This document shows, in pieces, positions 18,326 through 25,968 of a stretch of 64,000 nucleotides of DNA. The stretch is from Clostridium sp. OF09-36 (GTDB taxonomy: Bacteria > Bacillota > Clostridia > Lachnospirales > Lachnospiraceae), in NCBI RefSeq assembly GCF_003481985.1, contig NZ_QUMD01000005.1, positions 1 to 64,000 on the forward strand. Reading direction: 5' to 3'. Each line of letters begins with the position of its first letter. Positions within the stretch are counted from its first letter, which is position 1. A program made the position numbers and the translations under genes. The notes under the pieces are model-generated. The model made no database searches. It was not told where the DNA came from and worked only from the letters and a program-made list of their open reading frames with translations.

Positions 18326-19450
18326 ATGGCGCAACCAGAATTTCATAGACCGGAGTGCTTCGATGGGAGCACAACCGATGAAATACACGAGCGAATGATG
18401 GCGAGCTTGCCGGATGATATAGACGATATGCCTGCCGGATTTCCTTATGATTTCACAAGACCGGCGGCAGAGGAAAAATCAGAGTTTATCAATTATCATC
18501 TGATAAGGGCAGTAATGCTTGCGTTTCCGCAGTATGCCTGGGATGATTGGCTCGATTTGCATGGGGCGCAGGTTCATGTGACAAGGCACGCAGAACAGTA
18601 TGCGACTGGAAACATAACAATTACCGGTGTTGCAGGCAGCGTAATAGCCGCAGGCACCGTTTTTTGCGTACCGGCTGTAGATGATAACCCTGCGATAGAA
18701 TTTGCCACGAATGAGGACTGCACAATAGCTGATGATGGCACTGTAACAGTAGCCGTAACAGCAGTTGAAAGCGGTATCGGTTCAAACGTGGCAGCGCATA
18801 CCGTATGTATCATGGCAAAAAGTGACAAGAACATTACCGGCATAGATAATGCAGAGCCGATTTCTGGCGGAACGGTACGGGAAGAGGACGGAGATTATTT
18901 CGACAGGATATTTGCTGAATATGATAACAGCAAAACATACCTCGGAAATGACAGCGATTTTGTCCGATGGGCGAAAGAAGCAGGCGCAGGAGATTGCATC
19001 GTTGTGGCGGCTTTTGATGGACCCGGAACCGTAAAACTGGTACTGGTAGATGGAAACGGACAGCCGGCAAATGCAAAGTTGATAAATGATGTATATAACT
19101 ACATTGTTTCTCCGAATGACCGGATGCAGCGATTATTGCCGACAGCGTGCGCAAAACTGTCATGCGTGGCTGCAACCACTGTAAAGATGAATTATACCAT
19201 TACTGGATTGTTGCTGGATGAATCGGTGGACAAGTCGCGTGTGGAGGAAGATTTCAAAAAGTTGGTGCTTACCGTTTACGGTGTGGCGAAAAACGAGGGG
19301 ATACTTCGATACAATGATGTGCGCCCGCTGATAACTGCCATTGATGGAGTGGAGGACTTCGACACATTCCTGATAAATGGCAAAATGAGCAATATCAAGT
19401 TGGAGAAAGAAGAATATCCGGTTACTGGAACGATTGATTTCAGAAGTTAG
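18326..19450 (+). CDS. Baseplate J-like protein (XkdT)
   Basis: A 374-residue baseplate wedge protein of the P2 gpJ/XkdT family. Visible signals are EIHERMMASLPDDID near the start, the GDWLDLHGAQ-like segment, the beta domain ITGVAGSVIAAGTVF, and a helical end. It bridges hub and tail fibres. It lies 15 bases after XkdS with a GGAGGTGG site. Confidence 0.85.
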   Translation: MAQPEFHRPECFDGSTTDEIHERMMASLPDDIDDMPAGFPYDFTRPAAEEKSEFINYHLIRAVMLAFPQYAWDDWLDLHGAQVHVTRHAEQYATGNITITGVAGSVIAAGTVFCVPAVDDNPAIEFATNEDCTIADDGTVTVAVTAVESGIGSNVAAHTVCIMAKSDKNITGIDNAEPISGGTVREEDGDYFDRIFAEYDNSKTYLGNDSDFVRWAKEAGAGDCIVVAAFDGPGTVKLVLVDGNGQPANAKLINDVYNYIVSPNDRMQRLLPTACAKLSCVAATTVKMNYTITGLLLDESVDKSRVEEDFKKLVLTVYGVAKNEGILRYNDVRPLITAIDGVEDFDTFLINGKMSNIKLEKEEYPVTGTIDFRS

Positions 19451-19461
19451 GAGGACGGACG

Positions 19462-20505
19462 ATGACAGATGAAGAATTGGAATTATTCCCGACGAGCGAG
19501 AGCGCCTTAAAAATGCTGTCCTATGTGACACCCGGATTTTACGATAAATCGTATGTCGGCAAATGGATGTTTCAGGTCATGGGGTTGGAATATGACAAGG
19601 CCTTGAAGCTAGCGGAGGAATTACCGGAACAGTTTTTCCCGGAAACAGCGACCTGGGGATTATGCTGGCATGAAATAAAATGGGGATTGCCGGTGCAGGA
19701 AAATCTTTCTTACCAGGAGCGCAGACAAGCGATATACGAAAAGAGAGATTATCATTCGCCAATGACACCGTACATTATGGAGCGGTATCTGGAAAATGCA
19801 ACCGGATTTACGGTACATATAGCAGATTGCCACGATGCAGGACCATTGAAGTATAAGCCGCCTCACCCGAATGTATTTAAGGCTTTTTTCAATGGCGATG
19901 GCACGCTGGATTCAAAGAAAGTCCGAAAGCTGATTGATAAATTAAAGGAATCACATACAACATATTTTGTGAATGACTATTCGATGTTCGAAATTGTGTT
20001 TTCTGAAAAATTCATGGTCAGCAATATAGGGTTGCTATTCAAAATACCGTTCTGGAAAGCTCGACGGTTTGATGGTTCCGAGTTGTGGGATGGTTCACAT
20101 CTCATGGATGCGGCTATCGAATATGAAATGCGACTCGGAGTGAAATACAAAGAGGGCGAATTTCGGATTGCAGAAACGTTGGATATTGAGCGAATGACAG
20201 CGAGGGCGAAAGTTCCGCTATCAGAAAAAATGCATATTGAGAAGCAGACTGTCAGTGCGAAAGCATTTAACTGGCAGTCTTTGTTTTTTGATGGCTCTGT
20301 TCCGATGGATGGAAACTTGCTGATGAATTATTGCAGAGCAGACAATAAGACTACGGCAAATATCAAAATACCGGTGGCATCCATTTCTGAAAGTTATGGA
20401 AATGCTACCTGCACAGTGAAAAGGAATCTGGCATATTTTGATGGTTCATTGAAAATGAACGGTTCAAGATTGCTTAATTCATTAAACAGAAAGGAGACTA
20501 TCTAA
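19462..20505 (+). CDS. Baseplate protein XkdU-like (DUF2313) with C-terminal extension
   Basis: A 347-residue protein. The first 190 residues match the YmfQ/XkdU family (LPEQFFPETATWGLCWHEIKWG, QERRQAIYEKRDYHSPMTPY). The extra 150 residues contain three similar units centred on FDGSELWDGSHLMD, FDGSVPMDGNLLM and FDGSLKMNGSRLLN, a repeated motif that may bind the following fibre proteins. The family itself is usually about 190-200 residues, so the extension is a fusion. Confidence 0.8.
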   Translation: MTDEELELFPTSESALKMLSYVTPGFYDKSYVGKWMFQVMGLEYDKALKLAEELPEQFFPETATWGLCWHEIKWGLPVQENLSYQERRQAIYEKRDYHSPMTPYIMERYLENATGFTVHIADCHDAGPLKYKPPHPNVFKAFFNGDGTLDSKKVRKLIDKLKESHTTYFVNDYSMFEIVFSEKFMVSNIGLLFKIPFWKARRFDGSELWDGSHLMDAAIEYEMRLGVKYKEGEFRIAETLDIERMTARAKVPLSEKMHIEKQTVSAKAFNWQSLFFDGSVPMDGNLLMNYCRADNKTTANIKIPVASISESYGNATCTVKRNLAYFDGSLKMNGSRLLNSLNRKETI

Positions 20506-20507
20506 GA

Positions 20508-20891
20508 ATGGCACAGAATGTAATTATTACAAAATCAGCCAGAAAGAAAATGGTACAGGCAAGAGCAGGAGCGATTACACTTCCTAAAATTGTCGGCATG
20601 GCATTTGGCTCTGGAGGAGTAGACAGCGCAGGAAATGTTATTTCTCCGTCTGAAACACAGACAGCACTGAAAAAGGAACTGCTCCGTAAGCCTATCAGCG
20701 GCTATAACTTTATCACAGAAACCACATGCAGATACGAATGCACGCTTGGAGAATCAGAGCTTGCCGGACAGTATATCAGTGAAATTGGGCTGTATGATGC
20801 CAACGGCGATATTGTTTGTATCAAGACCTTTACCAGAAAGGGAAAGGATAACGATATTGAAATGACATACACGCTGGATGATGTTTTCTAA
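20508..20891 (+). CDS. Tail-collar fibre N-terminal domain protein
   Basis: A 127-residue protein similar to the N-terminal baseplate-binding domain of phage tail fibres (KSARKKMVQARAGAITLPKIVGMAFGSGG is the visible family pattern, here split). Here it stands alone without a fibre shaft. It probably docks the small adaptor and the DGR target protein onto the baseplate. Confidence 0.7.
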   Translation: MAQNVIITKSARKKMVQARAGAITLPKIVGMAFGSGGVDSAGNVISPSETQTALKKELLRKPISGYNFITETTCRYECTLGESELAGQYISEIGLYDANGDIVCIKTFTRKGKDNDIEMTYTLDDVF

Positions 20892-20912
20892 TCCGGCAGA
20901 GAGGAGGAAACC

Positions 20913-21116
20913 ATGAAAGCATACAAACCGAGTTCCGCTACCTACAAAGACAGCATTCCGATAGTGGAAACAACCGACACAAACCATGCGGATAATGTGA
21001 ACCAGGCACCGAAACAGCTCATTGAGAATGACATCGCATTAAAAGAGCAGATGGACGGATATGGATTTTCAGTTGTCGATGGCACGTTATGCGTAACCTA
21101 TGAAAGTGAGGAATAA
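20913..21116 (+). CDS. Short tail-tip adaptor-like protein
   Basis: A 67-residue protein with SD GAGGAGG. It contains IPIVETTDTNHADNVNQAPKQL, a pattern common to short phage proteins between collar and variable tip proteins and also found at the start of fibre proteins. It is probably a trimerising adaptor between baseplate and receptor-binding tip. The function is inferred from context. Confidence 0.5.
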   Translation: MKAYKPSSATYKDSIPIVETTDTNHADNVNQAPKQLIENDIALKEQMDGYGFSVVDGTLCVTYESEE

Positions 21117-21121
21117 AAGAG

Positions 21122-22339
21122 ATGAGCAAAATTACAGAACCGATGCTGTTGGATAAAACCGGTCAGCAGTTTCTTGGATTGATGGAGAAACAGAACGAAT
21201 TACTCACAGCGATTGCCAGTGGGTACAATTACAAACCGACTTCCATTGCAGATGTGTTTGCAGTGGTTCAGTCAGGAAATGCAAGCCAGGTTTTTAATTA
21301 TGGCGACCAGATTATTTTACCATGGACCGACAAAGCAACCGGAAAAACATATGAGTGTCCGCTTGATGTGGTACATTTTGGAGATGTCACACTTGCGGAT
21401 GGCGAAACTGTACCGGGAATGTTGGTACAGTGGCATTATGCAACGCCTTTTGGCGTGCAGTTCAACCAGTTCCAGGCGTTTAAGTATTGCGAGGAGCAGT
21501 TACCGGCAGGAACCTACAATGTCATTATCGGTGATACCTGGGGAAATAACTGCGTAAAGGGTAAAACATACCAGTTCACGCTTACGAAGCCTGTACCAGC
21601 GAAAGGACAGCTTGCAGGATTATACAGAGCACCGGATGTCAGCCCGAGCGAATGGAAAGTATATTCATTCGAGAGCAATACGGCAACAGACCCTATCGAA
21701 ACTGTAGCGATGGTGGAGGGAACAGGCGGAACCGCCCTTGGTACATTATCTTTCAAACCGACATCGCCATTGAATGGATTGCAGAGCACAGCTTACGGAT
21801 ATAACCGTTGGGCGCAGAGTGCTATGCGTCAGTGGCTTAATTCCGAAGAGGCAAACGGTAAGTGGTGGACACCACAGCACAATTTTGACCGTACACCGGA
21901 CCAGCTCAAAGAAAAGCATGGATTTCTTACCGGATTCGATGAGGAATTTACAAAGAGATTGAAAGCAACGAAAGTATCCACCTGGAAGAACACTCTTACA
22001 GACAATGGAGATACGGACGGTATTGAGGTAACTTACGATAAAGTGTTCCTGCCGAGTTTGGAGGCAATGTCAATCAATCCGCAGAAAGCTGGCGAGGACG
22101 ATGTATGGGAATACTGGAAACGTGCATCCGGTATGGCGGAGAAAATGCAGCAGTACAAGACTTATCCGCAGATTCGTACATTTGCGATTGAGAATCACAC
22201 TTCGCCGCATTACGTCCGCCTGCGCTCGGCTTATCGGGGCGCCTCGCACGGTACGTGGTATGTGTACGCCGATGGTAACGTCAACTACTACAACGCGTAC
22301 TGGGCTGTTCGCTGCGCTCCGGCTTGTTGGCTTTGCTAA
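21122..22339 (+). CDS. DGR target 1: tail-tip receptor-binding protein with variable C-terminus
   Basis: A 405-residue protein, last of the tail genes. The first 55 residues are a docking segment. The rest resembles DUF6273-type domains with a C-type-lectin-like end (RWAQSAMRQWLNSEEANGKW, then VFLPSLEAM, YWKRASGMAEKMQQYKTYPQ). The final 40 residues are encoded by the variable repeat VR1, whose matching template lies 540 bases downstream. Adenine-directed mutagenic homing would vary about twelve surface residues while keeping the conserved scaffold (RLRSA, TWYV, DGNV, RCAP). It is the likely receptor-binding protein. Confidence 0.88.
   Translation: MSKITEPMLLDKTGQQFLGLMEKQNELLTAIASGYNYKPTSIADVFAVVQSGNASQVFNYGDQIILPWTDKATGKTYECPLDVVHFGDVTLADGETVPGMLVQWHYATPFGVQFNQFQAFKYCEEQLPAGTYNVIIGDTWGNNCVKGKTYQFTLTKPVPAKGQLAGLYRAPDVSPSEWKVYSFESNTATDPIETVAMVEGTGGTALGTLSFKPTSPLNGLQSTAYGYNRWAQSAMRQWLNSEEANGKWWTPQHNFDRTPDQLKEKHGFLTGFDEEFTKRLKATKVSTWKNTLTDNGDTDGIEVTYDKVFLPSLEAMSINPQKAGEDDVWEYWKRASGMAEKMQQYKTYPQIRTFAIENHTSPHYVRLRSAYRGASHGTWYVYADGNVNYYNAYWAVRCAPACWLC
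22212..22327 (+). repeat. DGR variable repeat VR1
   Basis: This 116-bp repeat is the 3' end of target 1. Aligned without gaps to the template at 22867-22982 it differs at 14 positions; 13 are at template adenines and one is T to G. Adenines become T, G or C, mostly in the first two positions of AAC/AAT codons. That is the signature of DGR mutagenic homing. The 3' end (TCGCTGCGCTCCGG) is identical and would serve as the homing initiation site. Confidence 0.95.
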
Positions 22340-22358
22340 TCGAATAATCGTTTTAATC

Positions 22359-22380
22359 CCCGGCACCCACGGATGCCGGG
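22359..22380. promoter_or_regulatory. GC-rich hairpin downstream of VR1 (DGR homing element)
   Basis: Arms CCCGGCA and TGCCGGG around an 8-base loop lie 32 bases past the end of VR1. A hairpin of the same arms and nearly the same loop lies 33 bases past VR2. In characterised DGRs a hairpin/cruciform just after VR promotes homing. A T run follows here, so it could also end transcription of the tail operon. The second copy lacks the T run, which favours the DGR role. Confidence 0.75.
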
Positions 22381-22405
22381 ATATTTTTTGAAAGGAGGAA
22401 TCAAG

Positions 22406-22831
22406 ATGGCAGTACCAGAGGGAGAAAGACGACCATGTAAGATGGACGTATTCATGCACGAGTTGGACCTTGTGACATATACGCTCCAGATTACAAGAAA
22501 TGAGAAAATATTTCTTCCAGAATATAAAGGCTGCGTTACGGACGATATTGTGGAAACCGCAAAGAATATTTACATAGATTCATGGGACGCAAACAATATC
22601 AGAGTACAGAAACGTGGCGATAGCAACTGGGAGGAGAGGAGCCGTCTACAGTTAAGAGCCGCAAGAAATTGCAACAGGCTTTTAGCACTCATAGGCATCG
22701 CAAAATCCTCGTTTCACCTGAAATCAAAGCGTGTCAAATACTGGGTTGGTAAAGTATTAAAAATCCGGGGAATGATACGAAACTGGAATGAAAGCGATAG
22801 TGAACGCTATGCCGTAAAACAACGGAAATAG
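22406..22831 (+). CDS. avd: DGR accessory variability protein Avd
   Basis: A 142-residue basic, four-helix-type protein between the target and the template repeat, the standard position for Avd. It has a strong AAAGGAGG site. Typical features are MHELDLVTYTLQITRNEKIF near the start, RLQLRAARNCNRLLALIGIA in the middle and KYWVGKVLKIRGMI near the end. Avd forms a basic pentameric barrel that binds the reverse transcriptase and template RNA and is needed for mutagenic homing in the Bordetella phage system. Confidence 0.88.
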   Translation: MAVPEGERRPCKMDVFMHELDLVTYTLQITRNEKIFLPEYKGCVTDDIVETAKNIYIDSWDANNIRVQKRGDSNWEERSRLQLRAARNCNRLLALIGIAKSSFHLKSKRVKYWVGKVLKIRGMIRNWNESDSERYAVKQRK

Positions 22832-22866
22832 TGTTTATTATACAGGGATGAGGACTGAAACGCAGA

Positions 22867-22982
22867 ACGTCCGCCTGCGCTCGGCTAATCGGGGCAACTC
22901 GAACAATACGTGGTATGTGAACTCCGATGGTAACGTCAACAACAACAACGCGAACTGGGCTAATCGCTGCGCTCCGGATTGT
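22867..22982 (+). ncRNA. DGR template repeat (TR) within template RNA
   Basis: This is the invariant template for both variable repeats. It lies in the noncoding gap between avd (ends 22831) and the reverse transcriptase. Its adenines are concentrated in AAC/AAT codons; translated in the target frame it reads Asn at nearly every variable position, the usual design that allows many residues but no stop codon. A template RNA should extend from the avd end through the spacer at 22983-23083 into the RT gene. A small hairpin (TTGCC/GGCAA) is at about 23055-23068. Confidence 0.93.
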
Positions 22983-23083
22983 GTGGTATTTAGGACATAC
23001 GGCTGCCTCACAGAGGTGGTGCTCCGACCAATCTAACACAAGGAGTTCTTATCCTTGCCGAATGGCAAAACACCACTGTAGCG

Positions 23084-24205
23084 ATGCAGTCAGCCCTTGA
23101 AAGGACTGGTACTGCTATATACGTTATGGACAATAATTCAAATTACGTGGATAGAGAAGAGATAATCGGTTTCGATGCCTTGTACGATTCAATGATGAAA
23201 AGTAAGAAAGGGGTTACCTGGAAAGGTTCGGTTGCTCATTATGTGCTTAACAGCATGGAGGAAACTTACAAATTGAGCGAAGAGCTTGAAAAGGGAACCT
23301 ATAAAGCAAGGCCGACAACACAATTTAAGATAACATCACCGAAACCCAGGGACATAATAAGTACTTGCTTTCGGGATAGGGTATATCAGCGGAGTTTGAA
23401 TGATAACGCTCTATACCCGATTATGACAAAACAGCTCATTCGTGATAATTGGGCTTGCCAGAAAGGAAAGGGAACGGACGATGCAAGGGATAGAATGAAA
23501 ATATTTCTGCAAAGGATGTACCGGAAATATGGCACAGATTTCTATGGTTTACAATGCGACATTCATGGATATTACCCGAATATGAGGCATGACCTTACAA
23601 AAGAATTGTTCCGGGATAAACTGGACGATTGGCTGTATGAGCAGACTGCAACTGTTCTTGACGGACAGTACGCAGGGGATGTGGGATATAATCCTGGCAG
23701 CCAAATGATACAGATAGCCGGTATTACATTTCTAAGTGAGTACGACCATATGATGAGGGAGCAGACCGAAGCCGAGGATTACGGCAGATATATGGATGAT
23801 TCAACACTGTTCCATCCATCAAAAGAATATCTGGAAAACCTAAAATTGATAAATGAGAAATACCTTGCAAGCAGGGGAATGGAGTACAACTCGAAGAAAA
23901 CGAAAGTATTCAGCATTAAAGAGGGCTTTACATTCCTGGGATTCAAGTATCGGTTGACGGATACTGGAAAAGTTATCATGACAGTCAGCTCGGAGAAAGT
24001 CAAAGAAAGGCGCAGAAAGCTCCGTAAGCTGGTGAGGAAAGCCAAAAGAGGCGAAATCACAAAGGCGAAAGTAGATGACTGTTATCAAGCATGGAGGAGC
24101 CATGCGAGCAAAGGAAATTCCTTTCACCTTATACGCCGCATGGACAAATTTTACAAGAGTTTATGGAATGACCAAGAAACGGAGGTAACTGACAATGAGA
24201 ATTAA
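23084..24205 (+). CDS. DGR reverse transcriptase
   Basis: Up to 373 residues. It has reverse transcriptase signatures: CDIHGYYPNM (catalytic Asp of motif A), YMDD at residues 236-239, and KTKVFSIKEGFTFLGFKY after it. Motif 4 reads NPGSQ (203-207), the SQ form typical of DGR enzymes instead of the SP of retrons and group II introns. It lies just after the template repeat. The start is uncertain: ATG 23084 lacks a ribosome site, ATG 23126 is an alternative, and the frame is open to 22994 upstream without ATG/GTG/TTG. The enzyme copies TR RNA with adenine errors. Confidence 0.95.
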   Translation: MQSALERTGTAIYVMDNNSNYVDREEIIGFDALYDSMMKSKKGVTWKGSVAHYVLNSMEETYKLSEELEKGTYKARPTTQFKITSPKPRDIISTCFRDRVYQRSLNDNALYPIMTKQLIRDNWACQKGKGTDDARDRMKIFLQRMYRKYGTDFYGLQCDIHGYYPNMRHDLTKELFRDKLDDWLYEQTATVLDGQYAGDVGYNPGSQMIQIAGITFLSEYDHMMREQTEAEDYGRYMDDSTLFHPSKEYLENLKLINEKYLASRGMEYNSKKTKVFSIKEGFTFLGFKYRLTDTGKVIMTVSSEKVKERRRKLRKLVRKAKRGEITKAKVDDCYQAWRSHASKGNSFHLIRRMDKFYKSLWNDQETEVTDNEN

Positions 24206-24362
24206 GCAGATGGACGGCAGTATTTATGATAGCCGGGCGAATGAAAACCTGCGTGCAACAGTTGCAGAGCAGGCAGCCACGATTGATTATCTGGCTATGA
24301 TGGCAGATATTGATATTCCGACAGAAGATAAAAACGAAATGGGAGGCGTAGACGATGAGTGA
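24195..24362 (+). CDS. Small phage protein after RT
   Basis: A 55-codon frame starting 9 bases after GGAGGT and overlapping both the RT end and the next gene (ATGAGTGA). It starts with IKQMDGSIYDSRANENLR and is helical afterwards. Short proteins of this type precede XkdX-like genes. The function is unknown. Confidence 0.5.
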   Translation: MRIKQMDGSIYDSRANENLRATVAEQAATIDYLAMMADIDIPTEDKNEMGGVDDE

Positions 24363-24534
24363 TACACAGAACATGGAACAGGCGCAGGAAGTACAGCACA
24401 GTCCTAAATTTGAGGACATCAAAGGTTACCATGACAGCGGTTTCTGGAACGCCGCCATGGTAAAAAATGCTGTCAAGAAAAAGAGAATCACAGCAGAAGA
24501 ATATACGGAGATTACCGGAAAGGAATACCAGTAA
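24355..24534 (+). CDS. XkdX-family small protein
   Basis: A 59-residue protein ending in KFEDIKGYHDSGFWNAAMV and KKRITAEEYTEITGKEYQ, the hallmark of the XkdX family. These short proteins lie between the tail fibre genes and the lysis cassette in PBSX-like phages; their role is not established. The start overlaps the previous gene by 8 bases. Confidence 0.8.
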   Translation: MSDTQNMEQAQEVQHSPKFEDIKGYHDSGFWNAAMVKNAVKKKRITAEEYTEITGKEYQ

Positions 24535-24585
24535 GAGGAGGGAAAAAGCAGGTGCTTTGCAGAAGTCCACCTGGCATAATGCCTT

Positions 24586-24855
24586 ATGAATAAAATATCG
24601 ATACCGCCCTTGTCAGAATATTACAACTTTGACCGGTTGGAGGATGCGGCAAGGGAATTACATCTGAATACAGAAGAGCAGGAGAATGAAGAAAAATTAT
24701 TCAACCTGCATAACCATTTGATATGGCATTCGTACCGTCCTTTCGAGGATGCGCTTACGGATGCCATTTTCAGTGTTGTTATTCAGAAAATAATTGAGGA
24801 TTACAACCTTACTCCGCAGGACGCACCGGCTGACTACCGGGATTTGTTGGAGTGA
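24586..24855 (+). CDS. Phage protein of unknown function before lysis genes
   Basis: An 89-residue acidic protein (LSEYYNFDRLEDAARELHLN) predicted helical. It has no recognised domain. Its end overlaps a possible upstream start of the next gene. Position suggests a late gene linked to tail tip or lysis. Confidence 0.4.
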   Translation: MNKISIPPLSEYYNFDRLEDAARELHLNTEEQENEEKLFNLHNHLIWHSYRPFEDALTDAIFSVVIQKIIEDYNLTPQDAPADYRDLLE

Positions 24856-24875
24856 GAGAAAGGAAGTATAGGACA

Positions 24876-25229
24876 ATGGATTTATTTTCATTAGCCATCG
24901 CCATAGGGATTCCATCGGCAATCACAGGTTTTTGCTTTTGGTGCTTGGAACACCACATGGAGAAGCGAGAGGAGCGGGACAAGGAGGAACGCAAGAAAAG
25001 GCAGAAAGAGCAGGACGAGAGGGAACAGGCGAGAGAAAAGGGCGAGCTGTGCATCATCAACTGCATAAATGCCTCGCTTGCGCTCGGAGAAGCCACAGCA
25101 AAAGCGGTACAGCGTATCCCTGATGCGAAATGCAATGGAGATATGCACGCCGCCCTGGATTATGCTCAGAAAGTGAAGCATGAACAGAAAGATTTCCTGA
25201 ACTCCCAGGCTTTACATCAACTTTACTGA
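24876..25229 (+). CDS. Membrane-anchored coiled-coil protein in lysis region
   Basis: About 117 residues. The N-terminal 20 residues form one membrane span (FSLAIAIGIPSAITGFCFW), followed by a long charged helix (about residues 25-52, Glu/Lys/Arg-rich). Size, topology and place before holin genes fit an accessory lysis or anti-holin protein. ATG 24876 has a GAAAGGAAG site; GTG 24852 is less likely. Confidence 0.45.
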   Translation: MDLFSLAIAIGIPSAITGFCFWCLEHHMEKREERDKEERKKRQKEQDEREQAREKGELCIINCINASLALGEATAKAVQRIPDAKCNGDMHAALDYAQKVKHEQKDFLNSQALHQLY

Positions 25230-25243
25230 TTGGAGGTTGCGGA

Positions 25244-25594
25244 GTGAGGAAAAGAAGAGTTACTAAAAATAAAAGTAAAGCCGCCATTCTTTGGATGTGG
25301 GAGCATACCAAAATGATTGTGAACTGCCTGTCGGTATTGTATGTGCTGAACTGGCTGTATTCCCTGGTCGTGATTGTGGTTGCGATAAAGGAAACCGGGC
25401 AATTCAGCTACCTAGATACTCTTATAAGCGAAACGAATGAAACGTTCCGAATTGTGGTGGGGGCGAACATAGTCAAAGCAGGTGTTGAAAACATATTCAA
25501 ATACAACGATTTTGGCGGCAAGGGTTCCCGGTATATGGGGACCAGTAACAGTGAAAATGAAAACATAGAAAATGTGGAGGACAACAGAGGATGA
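25244..25594 (+). CDS. Membrane protein upstream of holin
   Basis: A 116-residue basic N-terminus followed by one clear membrane span (residues about 26-48, LYVLNWLYSLVVIVVAI) and a possible re-entrant segment near residue 70. It overlaps the holin gene by 4 bases, so the two are co-translated. It may be a second holin or an anti-holin. Confidence 0.45.
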   Translation: MRKRRVTKNKSKAAILWMWEHTKMIVNCLSVLYVLNWLYSLVVIVVAIKETGQFSYLDTLISETNETFRIVVGANIVKAGVENIFKYNDFGGKGSRYMGTSNSENENIENVEDNRG

Positions 25595-25950
25595 ATGACA
25601 TTATTTTTGAAGCATTAAAGTTACTGATTATGGTTTGCGTGGCTGTAATTGCCAGATACGTTATTCCTTGGCTTAAAAGCAGAATCGAGCAGGATAAGAT
25701 GGCAGCCATCGAAAAGATGGTTACACAGGCCGTACTATACGCGCAGCAGGTACTCACATCAAAGAGTGGAGCCGAGAAAAAAGCTATTGTTACTGACCTG
25801 CTAAAAGAAATGCTGACAGCAAAGAATATTTCCATTACTGATGAACAGCTTAACATTTTGATTGAAGCGGCTGTCAAGCAGATGAAGATGGAGGAAAACG
25901 CAGGAATCGTAATCGAAGCAGTAGACGAACAGACAACAAAAACTGAATAA
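25591..25950 (+). CDS. Phage holin, LLH family
   Basis: A 119-residue protein with an N-terminal membrane span (LKLLIMVCVAVIARYVIPWL) and a long amphipathic helix (QAVLYAQQVLTSKSGAEKKAIV) typical of the LLH holin family. It is placed directly before the endolysin. It would open the membrane to allow endolysin action. Confidence 0.75.
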   Translation: MNDIIFEALKLLIMVCVAVIARYVIPWLKSRIEQDKMAAIEKMVTQAVLYAQQVLTSKSGAEKKAIVTDLLKEMLTAKNISITDEQLNILIEAAVKQMKMEENAGIVIEAVDEQTTKTE

Positions 25951-25968
25951 AAGACAGGAGATGATACC

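Noticed and set aside
22359..22380. Plain rho-independent terminator
   Set aside because: A T run does follow here, but the same hairpin after VR2 has none and keeps the same distance to its VR. A DGR role explains both, though a double role is possible here.
22848..23036. A 62-codon frame over the template repeat, rich in Asn
   Set aside because: It is the translation of the DGR template. Its protein text only mirrors the target C-terminus and it has no ribosome site. It is better treated as template RNA.
23084..24205. Retron or group II intron reverse transcriptase
   Set aside because: The SQ motif, the adjacent Avd and TR, and the absence of maturase domain or msr/msd structure fit a DGR.
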